Below, one piece after another: positions 9,331-17,269 of a stretch of 64,000 nucleotides of DNA. Source of the stretch: Pedobacter sp. MR2016-24 (GTDB taxonomy: Bacteria; Bacteroidota; Bacteroidia; Sphingobacteriales; Sphingobacteriaceae); NCBI RefSeq assembly GCF_026239655.1, contig NZ_JAPIVO010000005.1, forward strand, positions 124,001 to 188,000, given 5' to 3'. Below the pieces are notes generated by a model that was not told the DNA's origin, did no database searches, and worked only from the letters and a program-made list of their open reading frames with translations. Each line of letters begins with the position of its first letter. The stretch's first letter is position 1. Both the position numbers and the translations under genes were made by a program.

Positions 9331-9831
9331 TTACCTCTTGATTTCGGTCTTCAGTTGTTTCAATTCTGATTTAAGATTGCTGATTTCTTCTTTTATCTGC
9401 CGGTTTTCCAGGTAGAAGAAGATCGCAAAACCAAGGAAAACTTTGCCGAGTATGAAAATAGCAATTAAGATCCATCCCCATATTTTATGCACACGCATAT
9501 GGCTGGACTTAGAATCTACATCAATGTATTCTTTTTTTCTGCCACCCCTTTCTTTACGCGGACGGGAAGTTACAGACAACTGCTCCGCGGCTGGCCTTTT
9601 AACCAACTCACTTATATCATTTTCGATCTTAAACCAGATATCCGGCGGAGGTTTAATAGCCATATATTCCGCCATACGCTCTATATCAACTTCAAGATCA
9701 TACAATGCTGATTGTATCTGAGGATGCAGTTCTTTTAAATACATCAGTTCCTGAGTTTCCGCCTCAGATGCCGATCCCAATACATACGCCTCCAGTATAC
9801 CGCTTTCGATATATTCTTTAATTTTCACCAC
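9331..9831 (-). CDS. anti-sigma factor-like membrane protein
   Basis: The 166-residue protein starts with a segment like the N-terminal part of RskA-type anti-sigma factors (IESGILEAYVLGSASEAE, about 8-25), followed by a basic linker (RPRKERGGRKKE), one membrane helix at about 118-140 and a C-terminal coiled coil (IKEEISNLKSELKQLKTEIK). It begins with GTG and overlaps the end of the sigma gene by 14 bases, so the two are translated together. It probably holds the partner sigma at the membrane. There is no long periplasmic sensor domain, so the signal input may come through the coiled coil or another protein. Confidence 0.82.
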   Translation of the reverse strand: MVKIKEYIESGILEAYVLGSASEAETQELMYLKELHPQIQSALYDLEVDIERMAEYMAIKPPPDIWFKIENDISELVKRPAAEQLSVTSRPRKERGGRKKEYIDVDSKSSHMRVHKIWGWILIAIFILGKVFLGFAIFFYLENRQIKEEISNLKSELKQLKTEIKR

Positions 9832-10291
9832 TTTTCCTCATTATAGCGAAAGCTTCTTTCAAAGTCTTCCGGATTGAATCCTCAGTTTTATCTAAATCAA
9901 TTGAAATAGCAGCAATTGTTTTGCCATAATAGTAAACCTCGCTAAAGATGTGTTTTTGTTCTTTAGTCAGCTGACCAAAATAGGCTTCCCGAGAATGCTG
10001 TAAAGTTAACCCTTCCCTATCCTCCAAACCAGTATATTTAGCAGTATCAACAAAAATCATTAGCTGATGCTTAGCGAATCGCTGTAACTGGCACCAGCTG
10101 CCTTCCCAACCCAAATCATCAAATTGATTAGAAACTTCGCAAAATATTTTAACGAGGTATTCTTCGGCCAATTTGCGATCCTTTACCACATCAAAAATAT
10201 ATCCTAACAACTTAGCCGCATGTCTGTCATACAAACTGCGTACACCTGCCAGCTTATTCTCCGTTAACGCTCCCTGGTCAATGTTCAGCAT
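9818..10291 (-). CDS. ECF-type sigma factor
   Basis: This short (157-residue) sigma-70-like protein has a region 2 (about 14-75: LYDRHAAKLLGYIFDVVKDRKLAEEYLVKIF) and a region 4 helix-turn-helix (about 107-150: AAISIDLDKTEDSIRKTLKEAFAIM). It is co-translated with the anti-sigma gene downstream through a 14-base overlap. The regulon cannot be read here. The region 2 sequence departs from the usual D-x-x-Q-E-x-F motif (EEYLVKIF), as seen in divergent Bacteroidota ECF groups. Confidence 0.82.
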   Translation of the reverse strand: MLNIDQGALTENKLAGVRSLYDRHAAKLLGYIFDVVKDRKLAEEYLVKIFCEVSNQFDDLGWEGSWCQLQRFAKHQLMIFVDTAKYTGLEDREGLTLQHSREAYFGQLTKEQKHIFSEVYYYGKTIAAISIDLDKTEDSIRKTLKEAFAIMRKSGEN

Positions 10292-10530
10292 AATGTTATC
10301 TTCATGATTAATCTTAATCGTCAGTCGCAGCGTAGTGCAAAAGCTATAGGTTAGTTAATGCTATAAAATTAAATAAAGTTTGGGAAAAACATATAGTTAA
10401 TCATGCATTTATTGCTAAATAAGTTCCACGTTAACAGCTTTTAACCTCAGCAACATGCTAAATCGTTAAATAATTTAATGATAAAATGCTTTTCATTTCT
10501 ACGCACTTACAGTATAAGAAGATTTATAAT

Positions 10531-11046
10531 CTATAACATTCGATTTTGCTTCATGAAGAGCTGTTCGTCTAATGTGATATGGTCATCATCAATAGCCGGA
10601 GCGGTCACAATTTTGGTAATGTTCAATTCATCCATGATGTCTACAAAGTTTTTGTAAGTTGCTCCAGCGGTTGGTTTGATCACCACAATCAACGATTTTT
10701 GAAGATCGTTACCATTTAACCCGGCAACCTTACGCTGATTAGCCAGAATAGATTGTCTGATCTGGCGGTAATCCTCAATATTGGGTATACTTTTACCATC
10801 CTCCCCCATATACCAGGCAATTTTATTGTTTTTACCTAGTAAAATAGTCATCGTTCTGGATGCCGGAACCGCAAGCCGCACAGTCGGGTCGGTTACATCA
10901 GGTTTAGCAATATCCATTGCTACTGGTTTGGACAAGGTTGTAGTGAGCATGAAAAAGGTAATCAACAGAAATGCTAAATCTACCATTGCTGTTAAATCTA
11001 CACGTGGAGTCACCTTTTTTTTTCCTAGATTGTTTAATTCGGCCAT
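10531..11046 (-). CDS. exbD: ExbD/TolR-family biopolymer transport protein
   Basis: This 171-residue protein has the ExbD layout: a short cytoplasmic N-terminus, one membrane helix at about 18-41 with the conserved aspartate (VDLTAMVDLAFLLITFFML, Asp23 in MVD being the proton-pathway residue) and a periplasmic domain. ExbD works with ExbB and TonB to energise outer-membrane receptors such as the many SusC proteins here. No exbB or tonB gene lies next to it, so its partners must be encoded elsewhere. Bacteroidota often carry several exbD copies. Confidence 0.9.
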   Translation of the reverse strand: MAELNNLGKKKVTPRVDLTAMVDLAFLLITFFMLTTTLSKPVAMDIAKPDVTDPTVRLAVPASRTMTILLGKNNKIAWYMGEDGKSIPNIEDYRQIRQSILANQRKVAGLNGNDLQKSLIVVIKPTAGATYKNFVDIMDELNITKIVTAPAIDDDHITLDEQLFMKQNRML

Positions 11047-11184
11047 AATATATTTGCTTTAGGTATTATAAAATAATGATGAGATACATTCTATAATTCC
11101 ATAAAACAATCCTGTTAAAAAGCAAAAAGCATGACCAATCGCAAGGATTGAGCATGCCTATTGCTGATACTATAGCACCTAAAC

Positions 11185-11214
11185 TTGAAAGGCCGGCAAA
11201 TGCCGGCCTTTCAA
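11185..11214. terminator. perfect GC-rich hairpin downstream of dsbD
   Basis: Two perfectly complementary 14-base arms (11185-11198 and 11201-11214, GGCCGGCA core) surround a 2-base loop. It lies 62 bases past the dsbD stop. A clear T-run is missing, but the stability suggests a terminator or mRNA 3' end-protecting hairpin for the dsbD operon. Confidence 0.65.
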
Positions 11215-11275
11215 TAATTAACTATTAATTTACCTAAATTTTACCTTATGGCATCCACCAGCTCGATAAAAACTC

Positions 11276-12976
11276 TTACTTATTATAGGCTGCAAGCCCA
11301 CTATTTAAAAATGTCAGATAGTTTGACACCTCATAATCCGCTCCCTGTGGTTTAACCAGCATCGTTTCCGTTTTTGGATCAAGTATTACATAAAATGGTT
11401 GTGAATTTGCCTGGAATTTTGAAGCCTGTAGATCGCTCCATTTTTTCCCGATTGTACGCAGCACTTTTCCTTTTGGCGTAGTCACGATATCTGCCGGTGC
11501 CAGCTCAGTTTTATCATCTACATATAACTGGATCAATACGTAATCCTGACTAAGCAATTTATAAACTCCTTTGTCCGGCCATACATTCGCTTCCATTTTT
11601 CTGCAGTTTACGCAGGCATGCCCTGTAAAATCAATCATCACTGGTTTGTTAACCTTCCTGGCATAAGCCATGCCTTCAGCATAATCAAAAAATACATCAA
11701 GCTTTAAGGGCGCATGGAAAATATCCGCGTATTTATGCGGACCGGAAGATTGCTGTAGAGGCATAGCAGCGTTCCCGTTTCCCCCTAATAAAGTTGGTGT
11801 ATACAAGTCAAAATCCTGCGTTTCCTGCGGAGGTAGGAAGGCTGAAACCGATTTAAGCGGTGCCCCCCATAAGCCTGGAACCATATATACTGAAAATGAT
11901 AATACAATAATTGCCAGCATTAACCTGGGTACAGAAATGAACTTCAGGTCACTATCATGTGCGAACCTTAGTTTGCCTAGCAGATACAGGCCCATCAGTG
12001 CAAAAATAATAATCCATAATACGAGGAAGATTTCCCTGTCAAACCATTCCCAATGATAGGCCAGATCAACATTGCTCAGAAACTTCAATGCAAAAGCCAG
12101 CTCCAGAAAGCCCAGCACTACCTTTACACTGTTTAACCAGCCGCCGGACTTTGGCAGCGCATTTAAAGCGGAAGGAAATAGTGCGAATAAGGCAAATGGA
12201 ATTGCTAAAGCAAAAGAGAAACCAAACATTCCGATTGCAGGCCCCAGCAATGCACCGCTGGTGGCTGCCTGTACAAGCAAAGTACCGATAATGGGTCCTG
12301 TGCATGAAAAGGATACCAATGCGAGCGTACCCGCCATAAAAAATAATCCGGCAATTCCTCCTTTATCGGAATTCGCATCCATCTTATTTACCCAGGATGA
12401 GGGCAGTGTGATTTCGAAAGCACCCAGGAAAGAAGTCGCAAATACAACAAGCAGCAGAAAAAACAGGAAGTTGAAAACTCCGTTTGTGGATAAGCTGTTT
12501 AGTGCATCTGCACCAAACAATACCGTCACCAGTAGTCCCAACACCACATAGATCAGGATGATAAAAAATCCATAAAGAGCAGCTCTGCTAAACGCTTTTC
12601 CTTTTTCGCTGCCTTTAGTGAAAAAACTCACCGTTAAAGGTAACATCGGAAAGATACAAGGCATCAGCAGGGCGGCTAGTCCACCGACAAACCCTGTGAT
12701 AAAAATGCCCCATAATGACTGCGTCACTTCCTGTTGATCAATCGCTATTTCTTTTTTGTTATTTGTTAATGAGTCCTTTACTACAGATTCAACCTTTGCT
12801 TCAACTTTCGGCGGAACTACAGTATCTGCAGGCGCGTCGGTAATTTCAGTAAACTCAATTCCTTCTGTAGATACAGTATCTGTTGTCTGTCCATAAACAT
12901 GCTGACCGGCGCAAACGAACAAAAGTATCCCTAAGACAAGCATTTTCATGCCTGTTTTAACTCCTGATGATATCAT
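11276..12976 (-). CDS. dsbD: DsbD-type thiol:disulfide interchange protein (membrane and thioredoxin domains)
   Basis: The 566-residue protein passes electrons from cytoplasmic thioredoxin to the periplasm. After a signal sequence and a charged linker comes the eight-helix DsbD/CcdA membrane domain (about 85-345) with its two redox cysteines in MPCIFPMLPL and FSCTGPIIG. The C-terminal thioredoxin-fold domain carries the active-site pair CVNC at 455-458. The N-terminal immunoglobulin-like domain of classical DsbD is missing from this protein and is instead encoded by the gene 8 bases upstream. Targets would be periplasmic thiol-disulfide proteins or apocytochromes. Confidence 0.93.
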   Translation of the reverse strand: MISSGVKTGMKMLVLGILLFVCAGQHVYGQTTDTVSTEGIEFTEITDAPADTVVPPKVEAKVESVVKDSLTNNKKEIAIDQQEVTQSLWGIFITGFVGGLAALLMPCIFPMLPLTVSFFTKGSEKGKAFSRAALYGFFIILIYVVLGLLVTVLFGADALNSLSTNGVFNFLFFLLLVVFATSFLGAFEITLPSSWVNKMDANSDKGGIAGLFFMAGTLALVSFSCTGPIIGTLLVQAATSGALLGPAIGMFGFSFALAIPFALFALFPSALNALPKSGGWLNSVKVVLGFLELAFALKFLSNVDLAYHWEWFDREIFLVLWIIIFALMGLYLLGKLRFAHDSDLKFISVPRLMLAIIVLSFSVYMVPGLWGAPLKSVSAFLPPQETQDFDLYTPTLLGGNGNAAMPLQQSSGPHKYADIFHAPLKLDVFFDYAEGMAYARKVNKPVMIDFTGHACVNCRKMEANVWPDKGVYKLLSQDYVLIQLYVDDKTELAPADIVTTPKGKVLRTIGKKWSDLQASKFQANSQPFYVILDPKTETMLVKPQGADYEVSNYLTFLNSGLAAYNK

Positions 12977-12984
12977 TTATATGC

Positions 12985-13431
12985 TTATTTTACAGGAACA
13001 CTGAAAGTAATTTCTTCCGGCGGAAGACATTGTTTATCATCACAGGTCATGAACTCTACAGTACCTTTAACTGTTGCCTTTGCTCCTTTAAGTTTAACCT
13101 TCTGCTGAAATAGCGCTGTTTTTTCAAAAAACAGGACATTCATTTTAAAAGTATCTTCATACCTGTTTACGGCTTTCGGTTCAGCGGTTTTACCAACGAG
13201 TGTATATTCTTTTGAAGCAGGAAAGGTAAATGTAGTTTTAACAGGTCCGCCTTCTTTAATGTGCTGAGAATACAAATGCCATCCCTCATCAATAGTTGCT
13301 TTGATATAAACTATCGCTTCAGTTTTACTTGTTCTTTTTGCAGCATAACTCCAGGTTACCGGTTTTAAAATCTGGCTGTGTGCTGCGAGCGTGAACAGAG
13401 AAGCTGCTGCAAATAAAATTAATTTTTTCAT
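12985..13431 (-). CDS. separate DsbD N-terminal (alpha) domain protein
   Basis: The 148-residue exported protein (signal peptide 1-19) matches the DsbD N-terminal beta-sandwich domain, with the conserved WHLYSQHI segment and the redox pair in MTCDDKQCLPPEE (Cys-x4-Cys). It would take electrons from the membrane protein encoded 8 bases downstream and pass them to periplasmic substrates. Classical DsbD carries this domain in the same chain; here it is a separate polypeptide in the same operon. Confidence 0.87.
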   Translation of the reverse strand: MKKLILFAAASLFTLAAHSQILKPVTWSYAAKRTSKTEAIVYIKATIDEGWHLYSQHIKEGGPVKTTFTFPASKEYTLVGKTAEPKAVNRYEDTFKMNVLFFEKTALFQQKVKLKGAKATVKGTVEFMTCDDKQCLPPEEITFSVPVK

Positions 13432-13467
13432 GTTGTGTTGATTAGGTTTGATTGTGTGTATGTGATT

Positions 13468-14553
13468 TTATTTCAACCTGCTGATCGGATGATAATTCAT
13501 AAATTCTGTATCAGGTGTGAGGTATCCTTCTTTAACAGGCTCCTCCTTCATCAGATCTGTACTCAGGTACTTCTTGTTACTGTCCGAGAAAATAGTAACT
13601 ACGCAGCTGTCAAGTCCAAGCTCCTGCTGTAATTTGATTGCGCCAATCACATTTGCTCCTGAGGAGATTCCTACTGCAAGTCCCAGCTGGTTGGCTAACT
13701 TTTGTGCCATCAGGATTGCATCTCCGTCATTTGCCTGAATGACACGGTCAAGTTCATTCAGCTTCACGATTTCAGGAATAAATTCATCAGATATACCCTG
13801 AATCCTATGGCTACCCACTTTATAACCAGTAGTCAATGTAGGCGACTCAGCAGGTTCCAGCGGATGTATCTTAATAGCGGGATTTTTTGCACGAAGGTAT
13901 TTTCCTGTGCCCATGATCGTTCCCCCTGTGCCTACTCCGGCAACAAAAGCATCAGGAATAAGATTATTGAGACGCAATTGCTCCCAGATCTCCACTCCCG
14001 TGGTTTCTTCATGTGCACGTGCATTATCTGTATTTTCAAATTGTCTCGGCAAAAACGTACTGTCATTTTCCAGCGCCATAGTTTCAGCCAGTTTAATACT
14101 GCCCAGAAATCCGCCCTGCTCTTTACTGATTAACACTACCTCAGCGCCCAGGCTTTTAATGATATCGATTCTTTCCTTGCTTAACCAGTTAGGCATAATG
14201 ATTTTAACGGGATGCCCCATCGCTTTACCGATAGCGGCAAATGCAATCCCGGTATTCCCGCTTGTTGCTTCAATAATCTCATCACCAGGTTTGATCCTGC
14301 ATTCCTTGTACGCATTGAATAGCGTGAATAATGCAATCCTGTCCTTTATACTTCCTGTCAGATTATAATGCTCGCATTTTACGTAAATCTTTCCCGCCAC
14401 TCCTTTGTACTTATACTCCAGCTCCAGCATAGGCGTATTCCCTACCAGATGCCATAGGTGTTCAAATTTACTGGCCAGATTAGTGGTTAGACAGGTTGCT
14501 TGTTTGGTTTCGATTGACATTGCTCTCGTAGTTAATAAATCATTGGTATGCAT
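13468..14553 (-). CDS. cysteine synthase-family PLP enzyme
   Basis: This roughly 360-residue fold-type II PLP enzyme belongs to the cysteine synthase/cystathionine beta-synthase family. The PLP lysine sits in NLTGSIKDR, the substrate loop is [12 protein letters not shown], the phosphate-binding loop is [10 protein letters not shown], and GISSGAN lies near the end. It probably makes cysteine from an activated serine, but family members differ in substrate and no partner gene fixes it. The ATG at 14553 is a reasonable start; the ATG at 14520 (MSIETK) would also work, and a TTG at 14559 is less likely. The gene is divergent from an Lrp/AsnC regulator, a common control arrangement, and lies 36 bases after the dsbD operon. 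Confidence 0.85.
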   Translation of the reverse strand: MHTNDLLTTRAMSIETKQATCLTTNLASKFEHLWHLVGNTPMLELEYKYKGVAGKIYVKCEHYNLTGSIKDRIALFTLFNAYKECRIKPGDEIIEATSGNTGIAFAAIGKAMGHPVKIIMPNWLSKERIDIIKSLGAEVVLISKEQGGFLGSIKLAETMALENDSTFLPRQFENTDNARAHEETTGVEIWEQLRLNNLIPDAFVAGVGTGGTIMGTGKYLRAKNPAIKIHPLEPAESPTLTTGYKVGSHRIQGISDEFIPEIVKLNELDRVIQANDGDAILMAQKLANQLGLAVGISSGANVIGAIKLQQELGLDSCVVTIFSDSNKKYLSTDLMKEEPVKEGYLTPDTEFMNYHPISRLK

Positions 14554-14733
14554 TCCCAAAACGGAAATAATCTCTAATGATTATTCGGTAAAATTCTATA
14601 ATACAATTTATATTAACAATGATTGCCTCGAAATCCGTAAATTTTATTGAAACAAGTGTTATAATTGTTATTTTTTATATTTTTACAGATCATATAAGAA
14701 TATTAACCAATTTTTTTTCAAACAAAAAGAGAA

Positions 14734-15198
14734 ATGCTTGTAGACCTTGACCCGACCGACCTGGAATTATTAAAGCTTTTACAGAAGGATGCTACTTTAA
14801 CAAATAAAGAAATGGCATTTAAGCTGAATAAATCTATAGCAACAATTCATGAAAGAATAAAAAAATTAAAAGAACAGGGTTATATCAAACGCATTGTAGC
14901 TATACTGGACAAAAAAAAGATCAACAGAAGTCTGATTGCCTTTTCACAGGTATTACTCAAAGAACATACCGCAGCCACCCTGATTCAGTTTGAAAATGAA
15001 GTGTCAAAATTCCCTGAAGTAATGGAATGTTATCAAATGACAGGTGCTTTTGATTTTATCCTGCGCATCGCAACGGTTGATATGGATACCTATCATTTAT
15101 TTCTGCGCAACCAGCTGGCTACGCTACAAAATATCAGTACAGTTCAGAGTTTCTTTGTATTGTCTGAAACAAAAAGTGAAACTGCATACCCCCTGTAG
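14734..15198 (+). CDS. Lrp/AsnC-family transcriptional regulator
   Basis: The 154-residue protein has an N-terminal winged helix-turn-helix (about 5-60: LELLKLLQKDATLTNKEMAFKLNKS) and a C-terminal RAM/AsnC ligand-binding domain (about 70-150, with the ECYQMTGAFDFILR core). Such proteins sense amino acids. It is transcribed divergently from the cysteine synthase-family gene, 180 bases apart, so that gene is its most likely target and an amino acid of that pathway its likely ligand. That link is inference from gene order. Confidence 0.93.
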   Translation: MLVDLDPTDLELLKLLQKDATLTNKEMAFKLNKSIATIHERIKKLKEQGYIKRIVAILDKKKINRSLIAFSQVLLKEHTAATLIQFENEVSKFPEVMECYQMTGAFDFILRIATVDMDTYHLFLRNQLATLQNISTVQSFFVLSETKSETAYPL

Positions 15199-15396
15199 AT
15201 GCAGTTTTAATGAGGAATTTTGAACAAAAAAAGAGCCTTTTGCAGAATTTCTGAGCGGGCAAAACACGGCCTTATTATCTAAATGCTTTTAGCATAACTA
15301 CCTATAAAAGAGTATATTAAATAATATATTATTAGAAAATATTTTTTTATAATTGTCCTTAAGTTCCTTGCATTTAAAGAATTTAAGACAACCACT

Positions 15397-15984
15397 ATGT
15401 CATCCAGAACTTCCACCTACCGCGCTATGACCGACGCTGAGCTGTATGCTTTGCTTAAGGAAGGCGATAAAACAGCATTTGATCAGATCTACGTCCGCTA
15501 TTGGAAAAAACTAATTGATGACAGCTTTAAAAGAATAAGGAGTGCTGAAGTAGTAGAAGAAATTGTTCAGGATGTATTTGCAGATCTTTGGGTAACCAGA
15601 GAAGCCAAAGAGATACTCAATCTTTACCCTTATCTGCTCACCTGTGTTCGTTATAAAATTTTTGCATTATACAGAAAAGGAAAAACAGCACCAACTTTTG
15701 AGGAAGCAGCGGAGGGAGTTGCCCTGTCCTCACTTCAGGCCGATTCGCTTTTACATGAAAAAGAGCTGAAAGGCTGCATTGCCTTATGGCTGGATATACA
15801 GCCCGCCAAAAGAGGAGAAATATTCAGACTTCGCTATATAGACGAACTATCAACGCGTGAGATTAGTGTTGTGCTTAATATAGCGCAAAAAACAGTGCAG
15901 AATCAGCTGATCACTGCAAACAGCAACCTGAAAAAATTTCTGGAAAAGATGATGGTGATCCTCCTCTCGGTCTTATGTTTTTAA
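15397..15984 (+). CDS. ECF sigma factor with hydrophobic C-terminal tail
   Basis: The 195-residue sigma-70 family protein has region 2 at about 17-90 (VEEIVQDVFADLW, LYPYLLTCVRYKIFALYRKG) and region 4 at about 130-180 (LSTREISVVLNIAQKTVQNQLITA). It belongs to the Bacteroidota FecI-like group, but no FecR gene is next to it. The last 11 residues (MMVILLSVLCF) are hydrophobic, like the tail of the sigma at 4515-5120. Region 2 closely resembles the truncated sigma at 47148-47468. It ends 5 bases before the convergent DUF3037 gene. Confidence 0.9.
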   Translation: MSSRTSTYRAMTDAELYALLKEGDKTAFDQIYVRYWKKLIDDSFKRIRSAEVVEEIVQDVFADLWVTREAKEILNLYPYLLTCVRYKIFALYRKGKTAPTFEEAAEGVALSSLQADSLLHEKELKGCIALWLDIQPAKRGEIFRLRYIDELSTREISVVLNIAQKTVQNQLITANSNLKKFLEKMMVILLSVLCF

Positions 15985-15988
15985 TCTG

Positions 15989-16372
15989 CTATAAAACCTG
16001 CTCTGCATATAAGCGTTCCAGCATTTCATCCAGACTCCTGCAAAATCCGGGATGAACTTTTGATGTCTGGATCACCGTACTCCTTGTTGCAGTCAGCCAG
16101 CGAAAACGCGAAGCATTATCCAGCAAACCTATTGGCCCGCTTTCTTTGCCACCAGCGCAAATGCGCTCAAATGCCCGCAGATTTTCCATAATCCCTGTCT
16201 GTTCCGCTTCTTTAGAAAAAGCAGTTAAACGCACTTCGTTATAATCAATTCTGGCTTTCAGGAACTTCTGTCTGCCACAATAAACCACTACACCTACATT
16301 CATAAATTCCTCCCGTTCTACCCTTGGCACAACGCGGATTACAGCGTACTCAAATAGGTGATTATCTTGCAT
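15989..16372 (-). CDS. DUF3037 family protein
   Basis: This 127-residue protein matches the DUF3037 family by its N-terminal signature (YAVIRVVPRVEREEFMNVGVVVYC). The function is unknown. It overlaps the upstream HipA-like kinase gene by 11 bases, so the two are co-translated. Pairing of a HipA-like kinase with DUF3037 recurs in other bacteria as far as I recall, which suggests a working two-protein module. There is no signal peptide, so it is cytoplasmic. Confidence 0.82.
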   Translation of the reverse strand: MQDNHLFEYAVIRVVPRVEREEFMNVGVVVYCGRQKFLKARIDYNEVRLTAFSKEAEQTGIMENLRAFERICAGGKESGPIGLLDNASRFRWLTATRSTVIQTSKVHPGFCRSLDEMLERLYAEQVL

Positions 16373-17132
16373 TTTGAGCTTCTTTTACAAAAATTTCTGA
16401 ATTAGCGATTCTTATCTCTAAAAACCTGGCATAAGCCGCCCGCTGTGCAGCCGGACTGTCGAAAGCAGATTCTGTAAGCCATTGGTCGGGTATCAGCGCG
16501 ACTACTGAGCGGATAAGATCAGGTGTTAAGATCGCCCGGAATTCCTTATCAACAAGGTCAAGTTCAGTAGCCAGCGGTAACAGTACATGATCTTTGATCA
16601 ATGCAAATGGTCTGCTGGCCTGCTCTTCCCAGTTTTGCCAGGAATGATGAAAATATAGAGATGCACCATGATCTATGAGCCATAATTCTTTATGCCACAT
16701 CAGCATATTTGTATTACGCGGCGTACGGTCCATATTGGTCAATAAACAGTCCAGCCATACAATCTGTGAGGCCAGCTTCGGATCAACAGTGGTCACCATA
16801 GGATCAAATGTAATCGCACCCGACAAATAATGCAGGGCCAGATTTAATCCTACGCTCGCCTTAAGCAGGTCCTGAATTTCTTCATCGGGCTCTGTGCGAC
16901 CGAAAGCTTCATCCAGACAGGCAAATACAATCTCCGGCACCCTAAAACCTAAGGCACGGGCAATTTCACCACCTATAATCTCCGCAATTAAAGCCTTTAC
17001 ACCCTGTCCTGCCCCACTAAACTTAACAACATATAAAAAGTCGTCATCTGCCTCGGCGATTGCCGGCATAGATCCTCCTTCCCGAAGAGGTGTAACATAA
17101 CGGGTTACATTTACAGTTCTAAGTTCGTGCAT
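16362..17132 (-). CDS. HipA-like protein kinase (HipA_2 type)
   Basis: This roughly 256-residue protein has the kinase features of the HipA-like family: a glycine-rich loop (REGGSMP), a VVKF lysine strand, the catalytic motif DCLLTNMDRTPRN and the metal motif LIDHG. It is much shorter than full HipA (about 440 residues) and lacks its N-terminal domain and any HipB DNA-binding partner. The open frame starts at a GTG (17159), but the ATG at 17132 (MHELRTVNV) matches how the domain begins and is preferred. The substrate is unknown. It is co-translated with the DUF3037 gene. Confidence 0.82.
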   Translation of the reverse strand: MHELRTVNVTRYVTPLREGGSMPAIAEADDDFLYVVKFSGAGQGVKALIAEIIGGEIARALGFRVPEIVFACLDEAFGRTEPDEEIQDLLKASVGLNLALHYLSGAITFDPMVTTVDPKLASQIVWLDCLLTNMDRTPRNTNMLMWHKELWLIDHGASLYFHHSWQNWEEQASRPFALIKDHVLLPLATELDLVDKEFRAILTPDLIRSVVALIPDQWLTESAFDSPAAQRAAYARFLEIRIANSEIFVKEAQNAR

Positions 17133-17215
17133 GATTTGAATTTTATGCAAAGAAAGCACATTTAATAAAATTTCATCCTATTATTTCCGCTAAAGTCAAA
17201 ACAGGCATCTCACAA

Positions 17216-17249
17216 AATCAGCATGCTCCTGTAAAAGAGCATGCTGATT
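17216..17249 (-). terminator. intrinsic terminator of the TonB receptor gene
   Basis: A 13-base perfect stem (17216-17228 with 17237-17249) with an 8-base loop lies 20 bases after the receptor stop on the minus strand and is followed there by a short T-run. Confidence 0.78.
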
Positions 17250-17269
17250 CATATAAAGGATAAAAGATT

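Noticed and set aside
12072..12551. A 159-codon frame opposite dsbD
   Set aside because: Antisense shadow of the membrane domain; low-complexity Lys/Pro/Ser composition and no start context.
13702..14368. Overlapping frames opposite the cysteine synthase-family gene
   Set aside because: The sense frame carries all PLP-enzyme motifs; the antisense frames have none.
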